From Calliphora vicina (Eukaryota; Arthropoda; Insecta; Diptera; Calliphoridae), in contig NC_088782.1 of assembly GCF_958450345.1 (NCBI RefSeq), positions 63,826,501 through 63,890,500 of the forward strand: 64,000 nt of DNA. Reading direction: 5' to 3'. Under the pieces are notes generated by a model. That model was not told the origin of the DNA and did no database searches. It was given only the letters and a program-made list of their open reading frames with translations. Each line of letters opens with the position of its first letter. Within the stretch, counting starts at the first letter, position 1. The position numbers and the translations under genes are program-made. Positions 11,655 through 22,640 of the stretch are shown here, in pieces.

Positions 11655-11746
11655 ATAGGTTTATAAAACAAAATGTCCATACAAAATTTGTTTTATAAAC
11701 CTTTGATAAATTAAAAAATTAATTATGAATAAGGCCTATAATTCAT

Positions 11747-12961
11747 AATTATTACATAAAATGATATAAAATTATTTCTTTATGTACTTAAATAACAGTT
11801 TATTTTGCAAAGCAATGAATTAAATAACAATAATGACTTGCAAATTCATTAATTCTTACATTAAGTCCCCAACCACCCCCTTTCATATTCTAATTCGTAT
11901 AAAAAGTACATTTCACTAATTTGGCCATCACTGATTGCATCTCATTGTTGATGTTGTTGTTATTGTTTTTCTTTTTCTTCTTAACTAATAAGAACAACAA
12001 AACCATAACCATTCCATTATGAAGTTGCATTGTTGTTTTATTCTTCTTCTTTAGTTTTCTAAAAATTCGTCAAGTGTTCGGTTGTTTGGAGATTAATTGT
12101 CGTATTTAAATTAATCTAGCACGTTAATTAATCGCGAATACTAAAATATTTGTGCATTATTTCATAAATAAAAGGTTAGTTAATAGTTTTGTGTAAAAAT
12201 ATCCCTGAAAAGTGTTAAATATACAAGTGAAATAAGTGTTAGAAATTTGCCAAAAAAAATATAAAGCAATTATTAGTTGGAAGCCGGTTAATATTTTGCT
12301 TTTGATTGGTCATTCGTTTAGGCAACAACAATTGTTAATAAAAGGAGAAGTGTTTTTGTTAAAAGCTATTAGAAATTACATAGTTAATAAAACAAATATA
12401 AAAAGTGCCGAAGATGAAAGAACAAAAAGGAGAAGTAAACATCTTTATTTTAATCATTAATTTAAGGTAAGTGATTTGCAAATTTTGTAACTATTAAATT
12501 AAAAAGTTGTCAGTTATGAGAAGAGGTCCAAGCCGATTGAAAATAATCGGCGGCGGCTTGAGCTAAAATTAACGGCGGCGGCTTTAAGCCGGCTGAAGCT
12601 TATTTTTATGTAAATAATTAAAAAACGTTTGCAAAATTATAGTAAAACTTAAAGCTTAACAATCCATATTTGCAATTTAACATATAGTTAAGAAATAAAG
12701 ACTATTTTTGATTTAAAAACGATTATTTTTGATTCCAAAATAGCACAGGGCAACCAACCACCAAAATTTTCTCTTATAGGATTTTCTTGAATAAATAGCC
12801 TGCTTAAGATTCCGACAAAAAGATTCCAGTAGTAAGCTGTCTGACGTCTTTCGGCTTGAACATCTGGTTATGAGCACTGTAAAGAATTTTTGAGGGTAGA
12901 TTAGGTAATAAACAAAACAAATTAAATAACGTGTAGTCCTGTAGGGCAGAATCAACATATG
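11747..12961 (-). repeat. Right arm of large fold-back
   Basis: Reverse complement of 6587-7866 with many small differences. Its outer end (12943-12961) also matches the words gggcagaatcaacat found at 5595, in direct orientation, so the boundary coincides with a repeat present just outside the left arm. Confidence 0.75.
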
Positions 12962-13260
12962 TATTTTGGAAATAAATCTCCAATTTCTAACAGGCTAATC
13001 CAATTGATATGAAACTTCATGTAGGACACCAGAGACAGAATTTTATAGTTCGTCCCAAGATTTTTTATATTCTTAATTAGGCTTATTAACAAAAATACTT
13101 ACACATTTGAAAATACGTACTTTTCAATTTTGGACCGATCCTCATAAAAGTTGGTAGAAAGATTAAGGTTTATATCAAACTTGTTTATGTCCAATTTTCT
13201 GTGGGGGACCGTGTATGGGGTGTGTGAACAAATGTTGCCCGATTTTTCTTTATATTTGTT
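12962..13260 (+). repeat. Family C-like fragment
   Basis: The phrase ggaccgatcctcataaaagt with 'ggtagaaag' (about 13132-13160) is the reverse of a phrase in the copy at 18440-18990. The first 50 bp (aataaatctccaatttctaa...) match 5611-5660 instead, so this is a composite of two repeat types. Confidence 0.5.
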
Positions 13261-13589
13261 GAGAATTTTTTTCTAACCAATTTTTAAATTTGTATCAGTA
13301 ACTATTTAGAATTACATAAAAAGTGAGTCAAAAAAACTTATACAAACTATTCCAGCTAAAACTTATCCTTGGTTCAACAAATTATTATTTTTTTAAACAC
13401 GTGTCTGATATTATCTTCTCTAAATCATTAATTTTCAACTATTATTTCGGTCAAAATTGTCACCGAAACAAAGTACGTGAAAATATAATTAAAACTTTTC
13501 AAAAAAAATCCAATATGGACTTTCAAAAAAATAGCAAAAAATCTGAAGTTTCATCGTCACACTGTTTCCAAAGCCATTAAACAGTTTAA

Positions 13590-13894
13590 CACATTGACTG
13601 CCACGTCGGACACATATGTGTGACACTGCCCTATGCGGTTTACGCCACGTCGGACACATATGTCCGACACGACTTTTATTCTCTCTAGCCATGTCAGACA
13701 ATAGTGCTAGATTTTAAGAATTTTTTCGATGTTGTCTGGAAGTTTCTCATCAAAACTGTAATCTTCACATTCTTCGTCACTTTCAGAACTTGTACTGAGT
13801 ATTTTTTCTAACTCAGTATCCCATAAAAAATTCCAAAGAAAATCCTGTGGCCCCCAGCATCTTATTTGCTGAAAGTGCCTTGGCAGTCAATGTG
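13590..13894 (-). mobile_element. piggyBac-type element, internally deleted, TTAA duplication
   Basis: Ends are inverted: cacattgactgcca on the left and tggcagtcaatgtg on the right. Both are flanked by TTAA (13586-13589 and 13895-13898), the hallmark target of piggyBac transposases. The leftward strand across about 13710-13830 reads WDTELEKILS then SSESDEECED, an acidic stretch like the N-terminus of piggyBac transposases, then a stop. The catalytic DDD domain is absent. The left third holds two copies of gccacgtcggacacatatgt, one of them palindromic. The 305-bp element interrupts a Tc1-like gene, so it is younger than that gene's decay or contributed to it. Confidence 0.8.
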
Positions 13895-14151
13895 TTAAGG
13901 AAGTCTTGAACATTGAAAGGAAACCTGGATCAGAAAGAAAAAAGGTCTAACAGATATTGGTAAGGCAAATGAACTGTTTCGAAAAGCACCGAACACTTCT
14001 ATCAAAAAACCGCTAGAAAAGTTAAATGTTTTGATTCTTTTGTGCGTAGAGCCAATGCTAATGTTTGGTTAAAGTCGTACAAAGTTCAGAAAATTCCAGA
14101 TCGCTATGCGGTAAAGAACTTAGAAGCAAACAAAATTATGTCAATTTTAGG

Positions 14152-14518
14152 TAAATTTTTTTTTAATATTTTTAAATTTTTTTTTATCTTTGTCCATTTT
14201 TTTTTAATATTTAGAGAAAAAAAACTTTTGGTGAAAAAAAAAATTCGGATTCAAAATATATTTTTTTCGATTTTGTACCCATTGTGGTCTTATATACGTC
14301 GTTGCAAAGATCTTTGAAATATCTATCATTAGATATCCATAATGTCTATATTAATGACTTAGTAATTCAGATATAGGTCAAAAATCGAGGTTGTCCTGGT
14401 TTTTTTCTTTATATCTCAGCCATTTGTGGACCGATTTTCTCGATTTTAAATAGCAACCGAGCCGGAAGAATTCTGGAGATATTGATGTATGAAAGTTGAC
14501 AGACAGAAGGGTATAAAA
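14152..14518 (+). repeat. Family A short repeat (mini-me/DINE-like), partial
   Basis: Contains the conserved family A order: T-rich opening, cttatatacgtcgttgcaaa, ctatcattagatatccat, aaaaatcgaggttgtcctgg, tctcagccatttgtggaccg, a short GTCY tract (gacagacag) and the end 'agggtataaaaa'. The block with 'tttatagggtcgg' is deleted. It is inserted in the Tc1-like pseudogene. Confidence 0.75.
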
Positions 14519-14960
14519 ACAGACAAAATTCTTTAAGAAGTTTCTTGTATAGCAATCCATTTGCAGTTGTGGCAAAAGAAGCCCATCCTTTGTGACATCA
14601 GGCACGATAAAAACCGATATATATATTATGGAGTTTCTACAAAAACAGTACAGAGTGGCTTCATATTTCTGGACCGATTTGTCATCATGCCTCTGTGGAA
14701 AAAAGTCCCTTGAGTGGTTTTCAAACAATAATGTCAATTTTGTACCATGGAAGACAAATCCACTCAACTGTCCAGCAAATCGGCCTGTGGAAAGGTATTG
14801 GACTATTGTAAAAAAAAGTATTAAAGAACACAGGAAAGGCATGCCAGGACATGTCCGATTTTAAGCGTAAGTGGACCGCCACGTCCAAAAAGGTATCGGA
14901 ATAAACTACAAAATCTTTAATGGGATGATTTTCGGTAAATGTGCATATTTACGCACTTTT

Positions 14961-16114
14961 GAGCATTTTTATATTGAACGGTTTAAGTTTTATTTAACTT
15001 AATACCTACAAGTATAAGTTTTATTGGTTCACTCTTTAGTCTACCTACATTTGGATATCCTAACTTTGACCCTAAATATATTTTTAAATAGAAATTTATA
15101 ATAAAAACCTTTAGTTCAAAATACTTGTTATAATATATTCCCCTTATATCAATCAAATATTATTTATGAAAAAAAACCTCATGTTTGCTTTAAAACCTAA
15201 AATTATCTCAAGCTTAAAAATAATAGAGAAAGTTTCGATTATGAAATGAAAATGTTTATGAAAATATTTATACAAACACAAAGAGCACTTTTATAATTTA
15301 TATAAAACAAATAAAACTATATAATAAAATAAATATCGTGCAAACCCTCATTAGTGATGTCAGTGTAAAACAATTGTAATTGAATTGAATCAAATAAAAA
15401 GTAAATTATTTGCCAATAATAAATAACAGCTAATTAACAATGAAAATTAAATAAATAAACTGATTAAATAAATTAACTGTTAGTATTAAATTTATGAGCA
15501 TAAATTTAATACAACTTATAACTTATGATAACTTTCTTGTTGCTCAAAATCATTTCCACTTTAACGCCTAATAAATTTTCGACCTTTTATTTGTTTAAAT
15601 TTTCTCAAGGAAATTAATTTATCCATTAGTAAGAAATTATTGTTTTAAACAATTTTATGCTAAAAGTTATAGAAACCTTTATATAAATCCTTTTTTAAAG
15701 GTTTCATTGCAAGAACAAACTAAATCACCTTCATTAAAATGACAACAATTTAATTAATAATGCGTCATGCATATAGACAACACTTTTGTGTTCCAAACTA
15801 ACAATTATATTTATTATATCATCATAAATACAGACAAGTTTCAAACCGAAACCGAAAAAAGAACAACATTTAACAATAAAAAAAATAACTTAACTACCAG
15901 CACTTGTTACCTTTTTTTGTAGAATTTATTATTTCCGCCAAAATAAAAACAGAATCAAAAAGCTTAAAAAAGTACTGTACCACCAAAAGCTTATTATATT
16001 TACACTGAGAGAAAATAATAACAAGATGTTAGAAAAAGGTTGTCACCGTTTCAAAATTGGGTTATAAGATAACGTCTATTTGCATTAATTCGGTAACAGT
16101 GTTTTAGTAACGGT
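14961..16114. other. AT-rich gap, no gene seen
   Basis: No frame, motif or boundary recognised. A phrase 'acactgagagaaaataa' at 16001 resembles the start of several MITE ends in this window, but no partner end was found. Confidence 0.55.
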
Positions 16115-16290
16115 AACACAACTGATTCGTTTGAACGGAGCATTGACCTAAAACCGCCCAGAATATGCGGCCAGACATGAAACCATAATATTCCATCATG
16201 ACAACGCTCGGCCCATTGTTACAACACCTGTTAAAAAGTATATAGAATGAAGTGGTTGGGAAAATTTGCCTCACCCGCTAAGTGTTTTTA
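16115..16290 (+). pseudogene. Mariner (family 1) transposase fragment
   Basis: About 55 codons of the region between the second and third catalytic acidic residues: RPEYAARHET, IFHHDNAR, then PVKKYI and SGW.NLPHP in one frame, with a stop after the first residues. Both ends are truncated and no terminal repeat is nearby. Confidence 0.75.
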
Positions 16291-17520
16291 GGTTAGTTCC
16301 GAGACTTCTCAAAGAGTGCCTAAACGCTGTAACTACATCTTGTCATATGATAAAGTCATGTTAAATTGACAGGTCCCTATAAAGGTTAGAACCGGAACTG
16401 GTACCTGAGAAACAAATAACGGGACAAGTTCTGTGTCGCTTCCCCTCCTTCTATGGATGTTAAAGTGACAGATTTTCTTCAAAACAAGTGTTGGAACTTG
16501 AACAGCTCCATATCACCTTGAAGGAAATGCCCAGAGCAAATTAATAGGTAATACAGATTATTATTGATGCTTAATTGTGGGGTAAAACTCGATTGTGTAA
16601 AAATAGTACAATTATCAACGCAGTGTAAGAACCATCAACACAAAAACCAGTAGGGCGAACCGAATTAGAAATCTGTATAAATTTAGAGAGTAAAAATAGT
16701 GAAGACTTATATTCTGAAGATCCTGAAGTTTCAACGTCCACAGACATTGTTTTTTTTTTTTTTGAAAACACAGTTTCCGCTCAGAGACGATATAGTCTAC
16801 GAGGAATTAACATTATTAAAAGCTCTCTCAATATACAGCAAAGCTACCGATGAGTACTTCCCATACACAAGGGTTTTCCCAATATATCCCACAAGCGAGT
16901 ATAGCGCAGTCACAACCTATTCATGTCCGATTGTAGATCAATTCAAACAGTGCTATTAAGTGACTTATCGGTCTATATAGTCTTTCGGTTTCGTTTGAGA
17001 GGTATTACTTCCTTTAGGAATAAAGACCATATTGCACTTTGTCCAGGATTCTAAAAAAACATAGTTTATTTATCTAATTAGCCATGGCCGGTGTTACAAT
17101 ACCTTTGATTTTAACGGTTCAACTGTGGCCTGTCCTTTCAAAGAGAAACAGTTGCTTCATTTGAGCCGTTACAAAGACTTCCCCTGCGTCAGGGATATAC
17201 AGCCAGGAGAATGGGTATCTATAAGTATCTTTAGGGTCTCATCTCCACCAGTTGACCAAGTTTTCTGTATGAAAGTTGGGACAAGAGTTGTCTTATTTAC
17301 TTTTATCCAGTTCCAACAGCAGTTTTATTTTTGAACCTCGTCATGAAAAAACTCTTTTCTGCATAAGCGATTTTTAGACTTAAAAAACACTGAGTATGTT
17401 ATTGTTTTCTTCAATTTTATTTATTAAATAATAATTTCTTTATCTTCAACTATACTTAGGTAGCTTTTCTTTTTCTATTACATCTCCTTAAACTATGTTT
17501 TTCACCGTCTTAATAATTAG
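16291..17520. other. Unassigned stretch with short mixed-composition frames
   Basis: 16300-16560 and 17080-17340 are clearly less AT-rich than the surroundings, and short rightward frames occur (16699-16959, 17125-17334). None shows a motif I recognise. They may be old retrotransposon or host-gene fragments; I make no call. Confidence 0.4.
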
Positions 17521-18094
17521 CAAGTCAGAGAGCTATATTCGACTGTGCAGAATCTTTTATACCCTTCACCAAATTATACTTCAAAATACAAATTTTAAAT
17601 ATTTTTAGGTAAACAAAATTTTTTTTCTAAAGTTGTTTTTTTCATTTTGTGGAAAAAAATATTTTTGAATAGTTATTTTAAATTTAATTTTTTTTTTAAT
17701 TTTAAAATTTTTTTTTGGTTTTTTAATTTTTTTTGTGGAAAAAAATTCAGGTTAAAAAATATTTTTTCCGATTTTGACCCATTGTAGGTCCAACTTGCTA
17801 TGGTCTTATATACGTCGTTGCAAAGGTCTTTGAAATATCTATCATTAGCTATCCATATTGTCTATATTAATGACTTAGTAATCCAGATGTAGGTAAAAAA
17901 TCGAGGTTGTCCTGGTTTTTTCCTCATATCTCAGCCATTTGTGGACCGATTTTGCTGATTTTAAATAGCAAACTTCTCGAAAGCATGTTTGACAGAATTA
18001 TTGAAGATTTGGACCCCGAAGATATCTGGGGTCTTCAGAAAATGGATTTCAACAGACAGACGGACAGACAGACACGAAGGTGAAGGTTATAAAA
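17521..18094 (+). repeat. Family A short repeat, nearly full length
   Basis: Opens with cagagagctatattcgactg and 'atacccttcaccaaattata'. It keeps the whole middle, including cttctcgaaagcatgtttga and gaagatttggaccccgaaga, reaches a GTCY tract (18050-18075) and closes with cgaaggtgaaggttataaaa. It lacks the 'atggcttaatcgactccgct' and 'tttatagggtcgg' block found in 58199-58837. Confidence 0.8.
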
Positions 18095-18439
18095 ATGGGA
18101 ACTATGGGAACTTCTAAGAAATACGAATCTGCAGTTACTTGTTTGCATTTAAAATGCAGCTATCATGAAAGATGCTAATCATTCGAAAATTTCTAGACAA
18201 TGCTACAGTTCTTTAACAATAAATTTCTATAGCATTGGTTAATGCACTTTAATAAACGAGCAATAAATATTTGAATGTGTATCTTCGTCAAAGCAAAAAT
18301 TATAAAAAATCGAATTCATTTCATGAAAAATTGCAATGTTTTTCTTAATTTTTCAATATGCAAAATTTGATAATGATTTCTTACTAAAAAAATATTTTTT
18401 GGCTTCAAAAAAAATGGATTTTGTCATTGAAATATTAAT

Positions 18440-18990
18440 CTCAGACCCCCAAAATATATTCTGGGTCCTTATGAAATTCTAAGACGATCTAGCTATGTCC
18501 GTCCGTCTGTCTGTTGAATACGTGATAGGGTCCTAACGTGAGACGCACTAAAAATGGAAAATACCGGTCCATGATTTCACCTAGCCCCCATACAAATGTC
18601 CCCACGGAATTCTATTTGAACAGTCATAAATATGTTGATTATGCGGCAATCCTGGTAAAATGTTGCACAACTTAGTTCTAAATATGTACTCTGAAATGTA
18701 AAGTAAAGCAAAAATAGGTCAACATTTGTCCCTAGTTCCCACACAAGGCCCCCCCAGAAAATGACTTAATCATTCATAATTGTCTTACAATAACTAATAT
18801 CGTGATCAAATTGGGCATAAACACGATTTATATGAACCTAATTCTTTCTACCAACTTTTGTGAGGATCGGTCCTTAATTAACCCCATACAACTCTAGTAT
18901 CAGAAAAATATTTTATTGCCACATATTGATGGTGGATATTGAAGATTCGGCACAACTGAATATAACACTCTTACCCGTTTCATTTAAAAA
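18440..18990 (-). repeat. Family C short repeat, reverse orientation
   Basis: Reads inward from gacccccaaaatatattctg through GTCY (gtccgtccgtctgtctg, 18497-18513), ggtccatgatttcacctagc, ccccatacaaatgt and gtgaggatcggtcc, to gattcggcacaactgaatat and 'aacactcttacccgttt', the reverse of the shared opening. It is built like families A and B but with different middle sequence. Confidence 0.65.
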
Positions 18991-20548
18991 TTGTCTTTAG
19001 AAAATTTTGGTAAGTGTATGTACAAAGTAAATTGTAATTTTTTTTTAGTAAAACCCCAATACTTTGAACCCTCTCTCTCTATATATCTCTGAATTTATTC
19101 TGTTGTAACAAAACTTGGTACAACAAGTACATAAACGCAACTTTATACTCGTACACAGAGACATGTTGTGAATTTTATTTTTTGTTTCTACAAAAAATAA
19201 TCATGAGGGTGTTCGCTGAACAGGAACGTTGGCCATAATATCCAACAATATACCAATTCAAATACAATACTACATACAATACATAGATATCTTGCCAGGT
19301 ATGTGATAAAATTATTTTTCTATATAAATATGTACATATGTATGTATGTTTATTGCAAAGCAATTTCCTTCCCCCTTTTATATACTGGTAAGTTAGTTTT
19401 TTTTTTTATCCAGTTTGTCTTAAATTTTTATGGTCTGCTGATCAACCACTCTGTTGCTACTTACTACTACTCACCTCTCGTATGAATGGTATTGTAACAA
19501 CATTGGTTTAATGTTTGTTCAATGTTGCTATTGTTGTTAATCAGAATTCACTTGTTGCATTTCAGTAAATACAAGTTTTCAATTTTTATTAAGCTGCATC
19601 ATTAAAATAAAGTTTGTTTCGTTCTCAACAATATTTCATCACTATTAATTATGCTTTTTTTCTAGCTGTATGAAAATGTTATTCTAGAAATTATGTTTGA
19701 AATATAAATAATTTGTTTGCTAAATATTGAGTTATATGTGGAAACATAGTGCTTTTGTACGCATACAATTGAACCATTTTAGTGGCATTTAGTGTGTGAT
19801 GCGTTGCATTTGCTTAATTGCTGTCATTGTTAATGCTCAACAGTTGCAACGTGTTGTTTATTTGTTGGGTTCTTTGATTTTAAAAATAAATGCATGAAGT
19901 TGTTGTGTTATTTTCAATATTGTTGCAGAGTAATAAATAAAATGTATTAATAACTTACAGAATGTGGCCCATATTTGTTTGAACTTAAAGCAAATAAATG
20001 TTCGATAAATATTTTTCATAATTTCAATATTTTTTTTTTAAATTTGTTTAAATGGACAAATCGCTGAATTTACCTGAAAGTAAAGGAATAAGAAAATTTA
20101 TTAAATTACGTAAATATAACAAACCAAAATTGTTGAAAAATTAATAATATTAGAGATTTTGAAATTCAACTTTCATTTGAATTAAATGAATTAATTAAAA
20201 AATTCATGGAATACTTTTTTGAAAAATATGAGATATAAGATACAAAATTTTCAAATTGATATTTATGAATATTTTTTACTGAAATTTTACACTTAAATAC
20301 ATTTTTCTATAGGAAATGCAAAACTAAAAACATATTTTGAAATTTGTAATCAGGATTCCCAAAAAAGTGTTGAAAAATCCAAAAATGCTAGTTTTTTGTT
20401 TTTTGACTATAATATCCACACCAGAGGCGGGGTTATCGAAACCCTTTACAAAATAATTAAGAACATATTTGGCCATCTAAAATGGGTTACTATATTTTGA
20501 TATCGACTATGCGATTTGAGAATTTTTGCCCTAAAGTTGAATTTTATT
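18991..20548. other. AT-rich gap with microsatellites, no gene seen
   Basis: Holds a ct/ta tract near 19070-19090 and an (atgt)n-like tract at 19328-19350. Short frames around 19175-19485 have no motif. Confidence 0.55.
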
Positions 20549-21007
20549 TAGGTAAACAAAATTTTTTTTTCCAAAGTTGGGTTAAAAAATATTTTTTCCG
20601 ATTTTTACCTATTGTAGGTTCAACTTACTATGGTCTTATATACGTCGTTGCAAAGGTCTTTGAAATATCTATCATTATATATCCATATTGTCTATATTAA
20701 TGACTTAGTAATCCAGATATAGGTTAAACAATAGCTCAAAAATTGAGGTTGTCCTGGTTTTTTACTCATATCTCAGCCATTTGTGGACCGATTTTGCTAA
20801 TTCGAAAGCATGTCTGACAGAATTATTGAAGATTTGGATACCGAAGATATCTGGTGTCTTCAGAAAATTGATTTCAACAGACAGACGGACAGACAGACAG
20901 ACGGACATATAGACAGACGGACATGGCTTAATCGAATCCGCTATCTATAAGGATCCAGAATATACTTCATAGGGTCGAAAAATTATATTGTGGAAAGGGT
21001 ATAATAA
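20549..21007 (+). repeat. Family A short repeat with expanded GTCY tract
   Basis: Begins inside the family at taggtaaacaaaat and continues to agggtataata. The GTCY microsatellite is expanded and interrupted (about 20877-20931: gacagacgg and gacagacag units), then 'atggcttaatcgaatccgct' and 'catagggtcg'. Confidence 0.8.
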
Positions 21008-21592
21008 GCGTTTTCTGGATGGAGCTGGTCTGCTCGGTATCCAAAATTTTTAAATTTTTTTTCATTTCAAATATTAATTCCTTATACATCCTCTTGGAAA
21101 TTTTTTCCGATAACTTAGAAAAAAAAGTACTTTTTTCCCAAACAATTAGTGAAAAATCGCATTTTTAAAATTTTTTAAATTCAAATGCATATAACTTTGG
21201 ACTTAATCATTATTTTTAAACAATTCTTTTTCTGAAAAATTAGAGAAAATCGTGAAATATTTGGATCCGCTATTATCAAAAAACTGGAGTAGGGTGTGAT
21301 GAAAAATTAATTTTCAAATGCGAATATCCCCTAAGCTATAGGAGATAATTGATAGCTACGAGGAGGTTTTTTGTAGCACTCGACGATTCTATACATGTAA
21401 TTGTTTTGAAATCGGATCACGAAGAAATATGATCGTTTTAAAAATGCAACATATCCGAGGCGTCCTACTTTTTTGGGCGCCTAGTGGGCCCATCAGGTCC
21501 AAGTTCAAAACTTAAACTCGACAGCACTTCCTCTTTGTCATTCAAATCGGACTTACCGTTTAGAAATTAGATATTTATTTCCCTCTATATTT
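21008..21592. other. Unassigned repeat-like stretch
   Basis: Sits exactly between two family A copies in opposite orientation. The wording (gaaatcggatcacgaagaaa, tttttgggcgcctagtggg) resembles the non-coding body of short interspersed elements, but no partner copy is in the window. Confidence 0.35.
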
Positions 21593-21968
21593 TTATACCC
21601 TTCACCTTCGTGAGAAGGGTATATATAAGTTTGTCATTCCGTTTGTAATTTCTACATTTTTCATTTCCGACCCTATAAAGTATATATATTCTGGATCCTT
21701 ATAGATAGTGGAGTCGATTAAGCCATGTCCGTCTGTCTGTTGAAATCAATTTTCTGAAGACCCCAGATATCTTCGGGATCCAAATCTTCAATAATTCTGT
21801 CAGACATGCTTTCGAGAAGTTTGCTATTTAAAATCAGCAAAATCAGTCCACAAATGGCTGAGATATGAGGAAAAAACCAGGACAACCTCGATTTTTGACC
21901 ATAGACAATATGGATATCTAATGATAGATATTTCGAAGACATTTGCAACTACGTATATAAGACCATAG
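21593..21968 (-). repeat. Family A short repeat, reverse, truncated
   Basis: Starts with the complete end hairpin tacccttcaccttcgtgaga plus 'agggtatata', then attccgtttgtaatttctac, gaccctataaagtatatata, 'ttctggatccttatagatag', a short GTCY tract and cagatatcttcgggatccaa. It breaks off at 'acgtatataagaccatag', losing the 5' third. Confidence 0.8.
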
Positions 21969-22139
21969 ACCAATGGTTCGGGGATGCAAAAATGACACCG
22001 AGGCCCCAAATCTTTGGGGGCCCATAAAAAAAGTGCATGACTTTGGGCAAAACTGGGAGACACGGGTCTTCTTTTTGGTCTTTTATCACTTACTGGTGTC
22101 CGTGTATGGTTATATTTCCATGACTTAAAAATTACACAT

Positions 22140-22640
22140 GTCCTAGGTTTTAGGCATGTTTATCCTGATGATGATGCTTCGACTTCCAAACAATCCTACA
22201 TATGTCGTCCAAGCAGTCCAGGTCTTCGAGACAACCGTATAACGTCATGAGATGCCTCTTGGATTTGATGTGACATTATCCAAGATGTTATCAATGATCA
22301 CGTTGAATAACAAGAGGGATAATGGTCTCCTTTGGCGAATACTTTGATACTATATTGACACTCTTAGGGCAGCTTTTTATGCCTTCGTGAATGATGCGAT
22401 ATGAATTCTCTGGTATTCCCTTGCAGAGAAGAAATTCAAAATTGCTTAATGATGTAGGTTTTCGAACGCCTCTTCGAAGTCATGAATATAAGTTACAGAG
22501 ATGAGCGCCATTCGGATGTTGTGGTCGAGTATTCTGAGTTCTTGCCGTACATCCAATTCTTCATTCTTCGGAATCTTAATTGTTGTTCCCTTTCTCAATT
22601 CAACAGCTAGGAGATATTTTATCAATACCAGGCGCTTTGG
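22140..22640 (-). pseudogene. RTE-like reverse transcriptase relic
   Basis: On the reverse strand the order of motifs is: HDFEEAFENLHH (motif A region, about 22455-22490), RRPLSLLLFNVIIDNILDN (motif B region, about 22270-22335), then RLYGCLEDLDCLDDICRIV (motif C region, about 22185-22245), where LEDLD.xDD replaces the usual LEDLDFADD. This is the signature order of RTE/SR2-type non-LTR retrotransposons. Frames change between motifs and stops are frequent. Endonuclease and 3' tail were not seen. It may be the same family as the relic at 1-470. Confidence 0.55.

Larger units (their letters stand above)
6587..12961. mobile_element. Large fold-back element with arms of about 1.2 kb
   Basis: The segment 6587-7866 reappears in reverse complement at 11747-12961. 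Matching landmarks include catatgttgattctgc at the outer ends, the 'aagcc...ggcggcg' GC module, the (aac)n tract region, tgatgggc near 7690, and cttatttaagta-type sequence at the inner ends. The arms differ by small indels and substitutions, so the insertion is not recent. Between the arms lie about 3.9 kb that hold a family C/D repeat, a PIF/Harbinger derivative and a MITE, but no transposase that could belong to the fold-back itself. Long inverted arms are known for Foldback/Galileo (P superfamily) and Polinton elements; which class applies is unresolved. No clear target duplication was found. Confidence 0.7.
13480..14960 (+). pseudogene. Tc1-like transposase gene, split by two insertions
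   Basis: Three coding blocks in order resemble an IS630-Tc1 transposase. Block 1 (13529-13585) reads AKNLKFHRHTVSKAIKQFN, a helix-turn-helix. Block 2 (13899-14150) continues with RKPGS and KKGLTDIGKAN, a typical linker, then a VRRANANVWLKSY-like block. Block 3 (14570-14935) has WKTNPLNCPANRPVERYW, the usual surroundings of the last catalytic acidic residue, and a GMIFGK-like C-terminus. Between blocks 1 and 2 sits a piggyBac-type element (13590-13894), and between 2 and 3 a family A repeat (14152-14518), which probably replaced part of the catalytic core. Frameshifts also occur in block 2. It is dead. Confidence 0.7.

Noticed and set aside
6587..12961. Polinton/Maverick virus-like element
   Set aside because: Arm length would fit, but the loop has no polymerase, integrase, ATPase or capsid-like frame.
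14378..14842. Leftward 154-codon frame
   Set aside because: It is the antisense shadow of the Tc1-like block 3 and the family A repeat.
16291..17340. Host gene exons
   Set aside because: Less AT-rich stretches exist, but no splice-bounded conserved frame or recognisable domain could be read.
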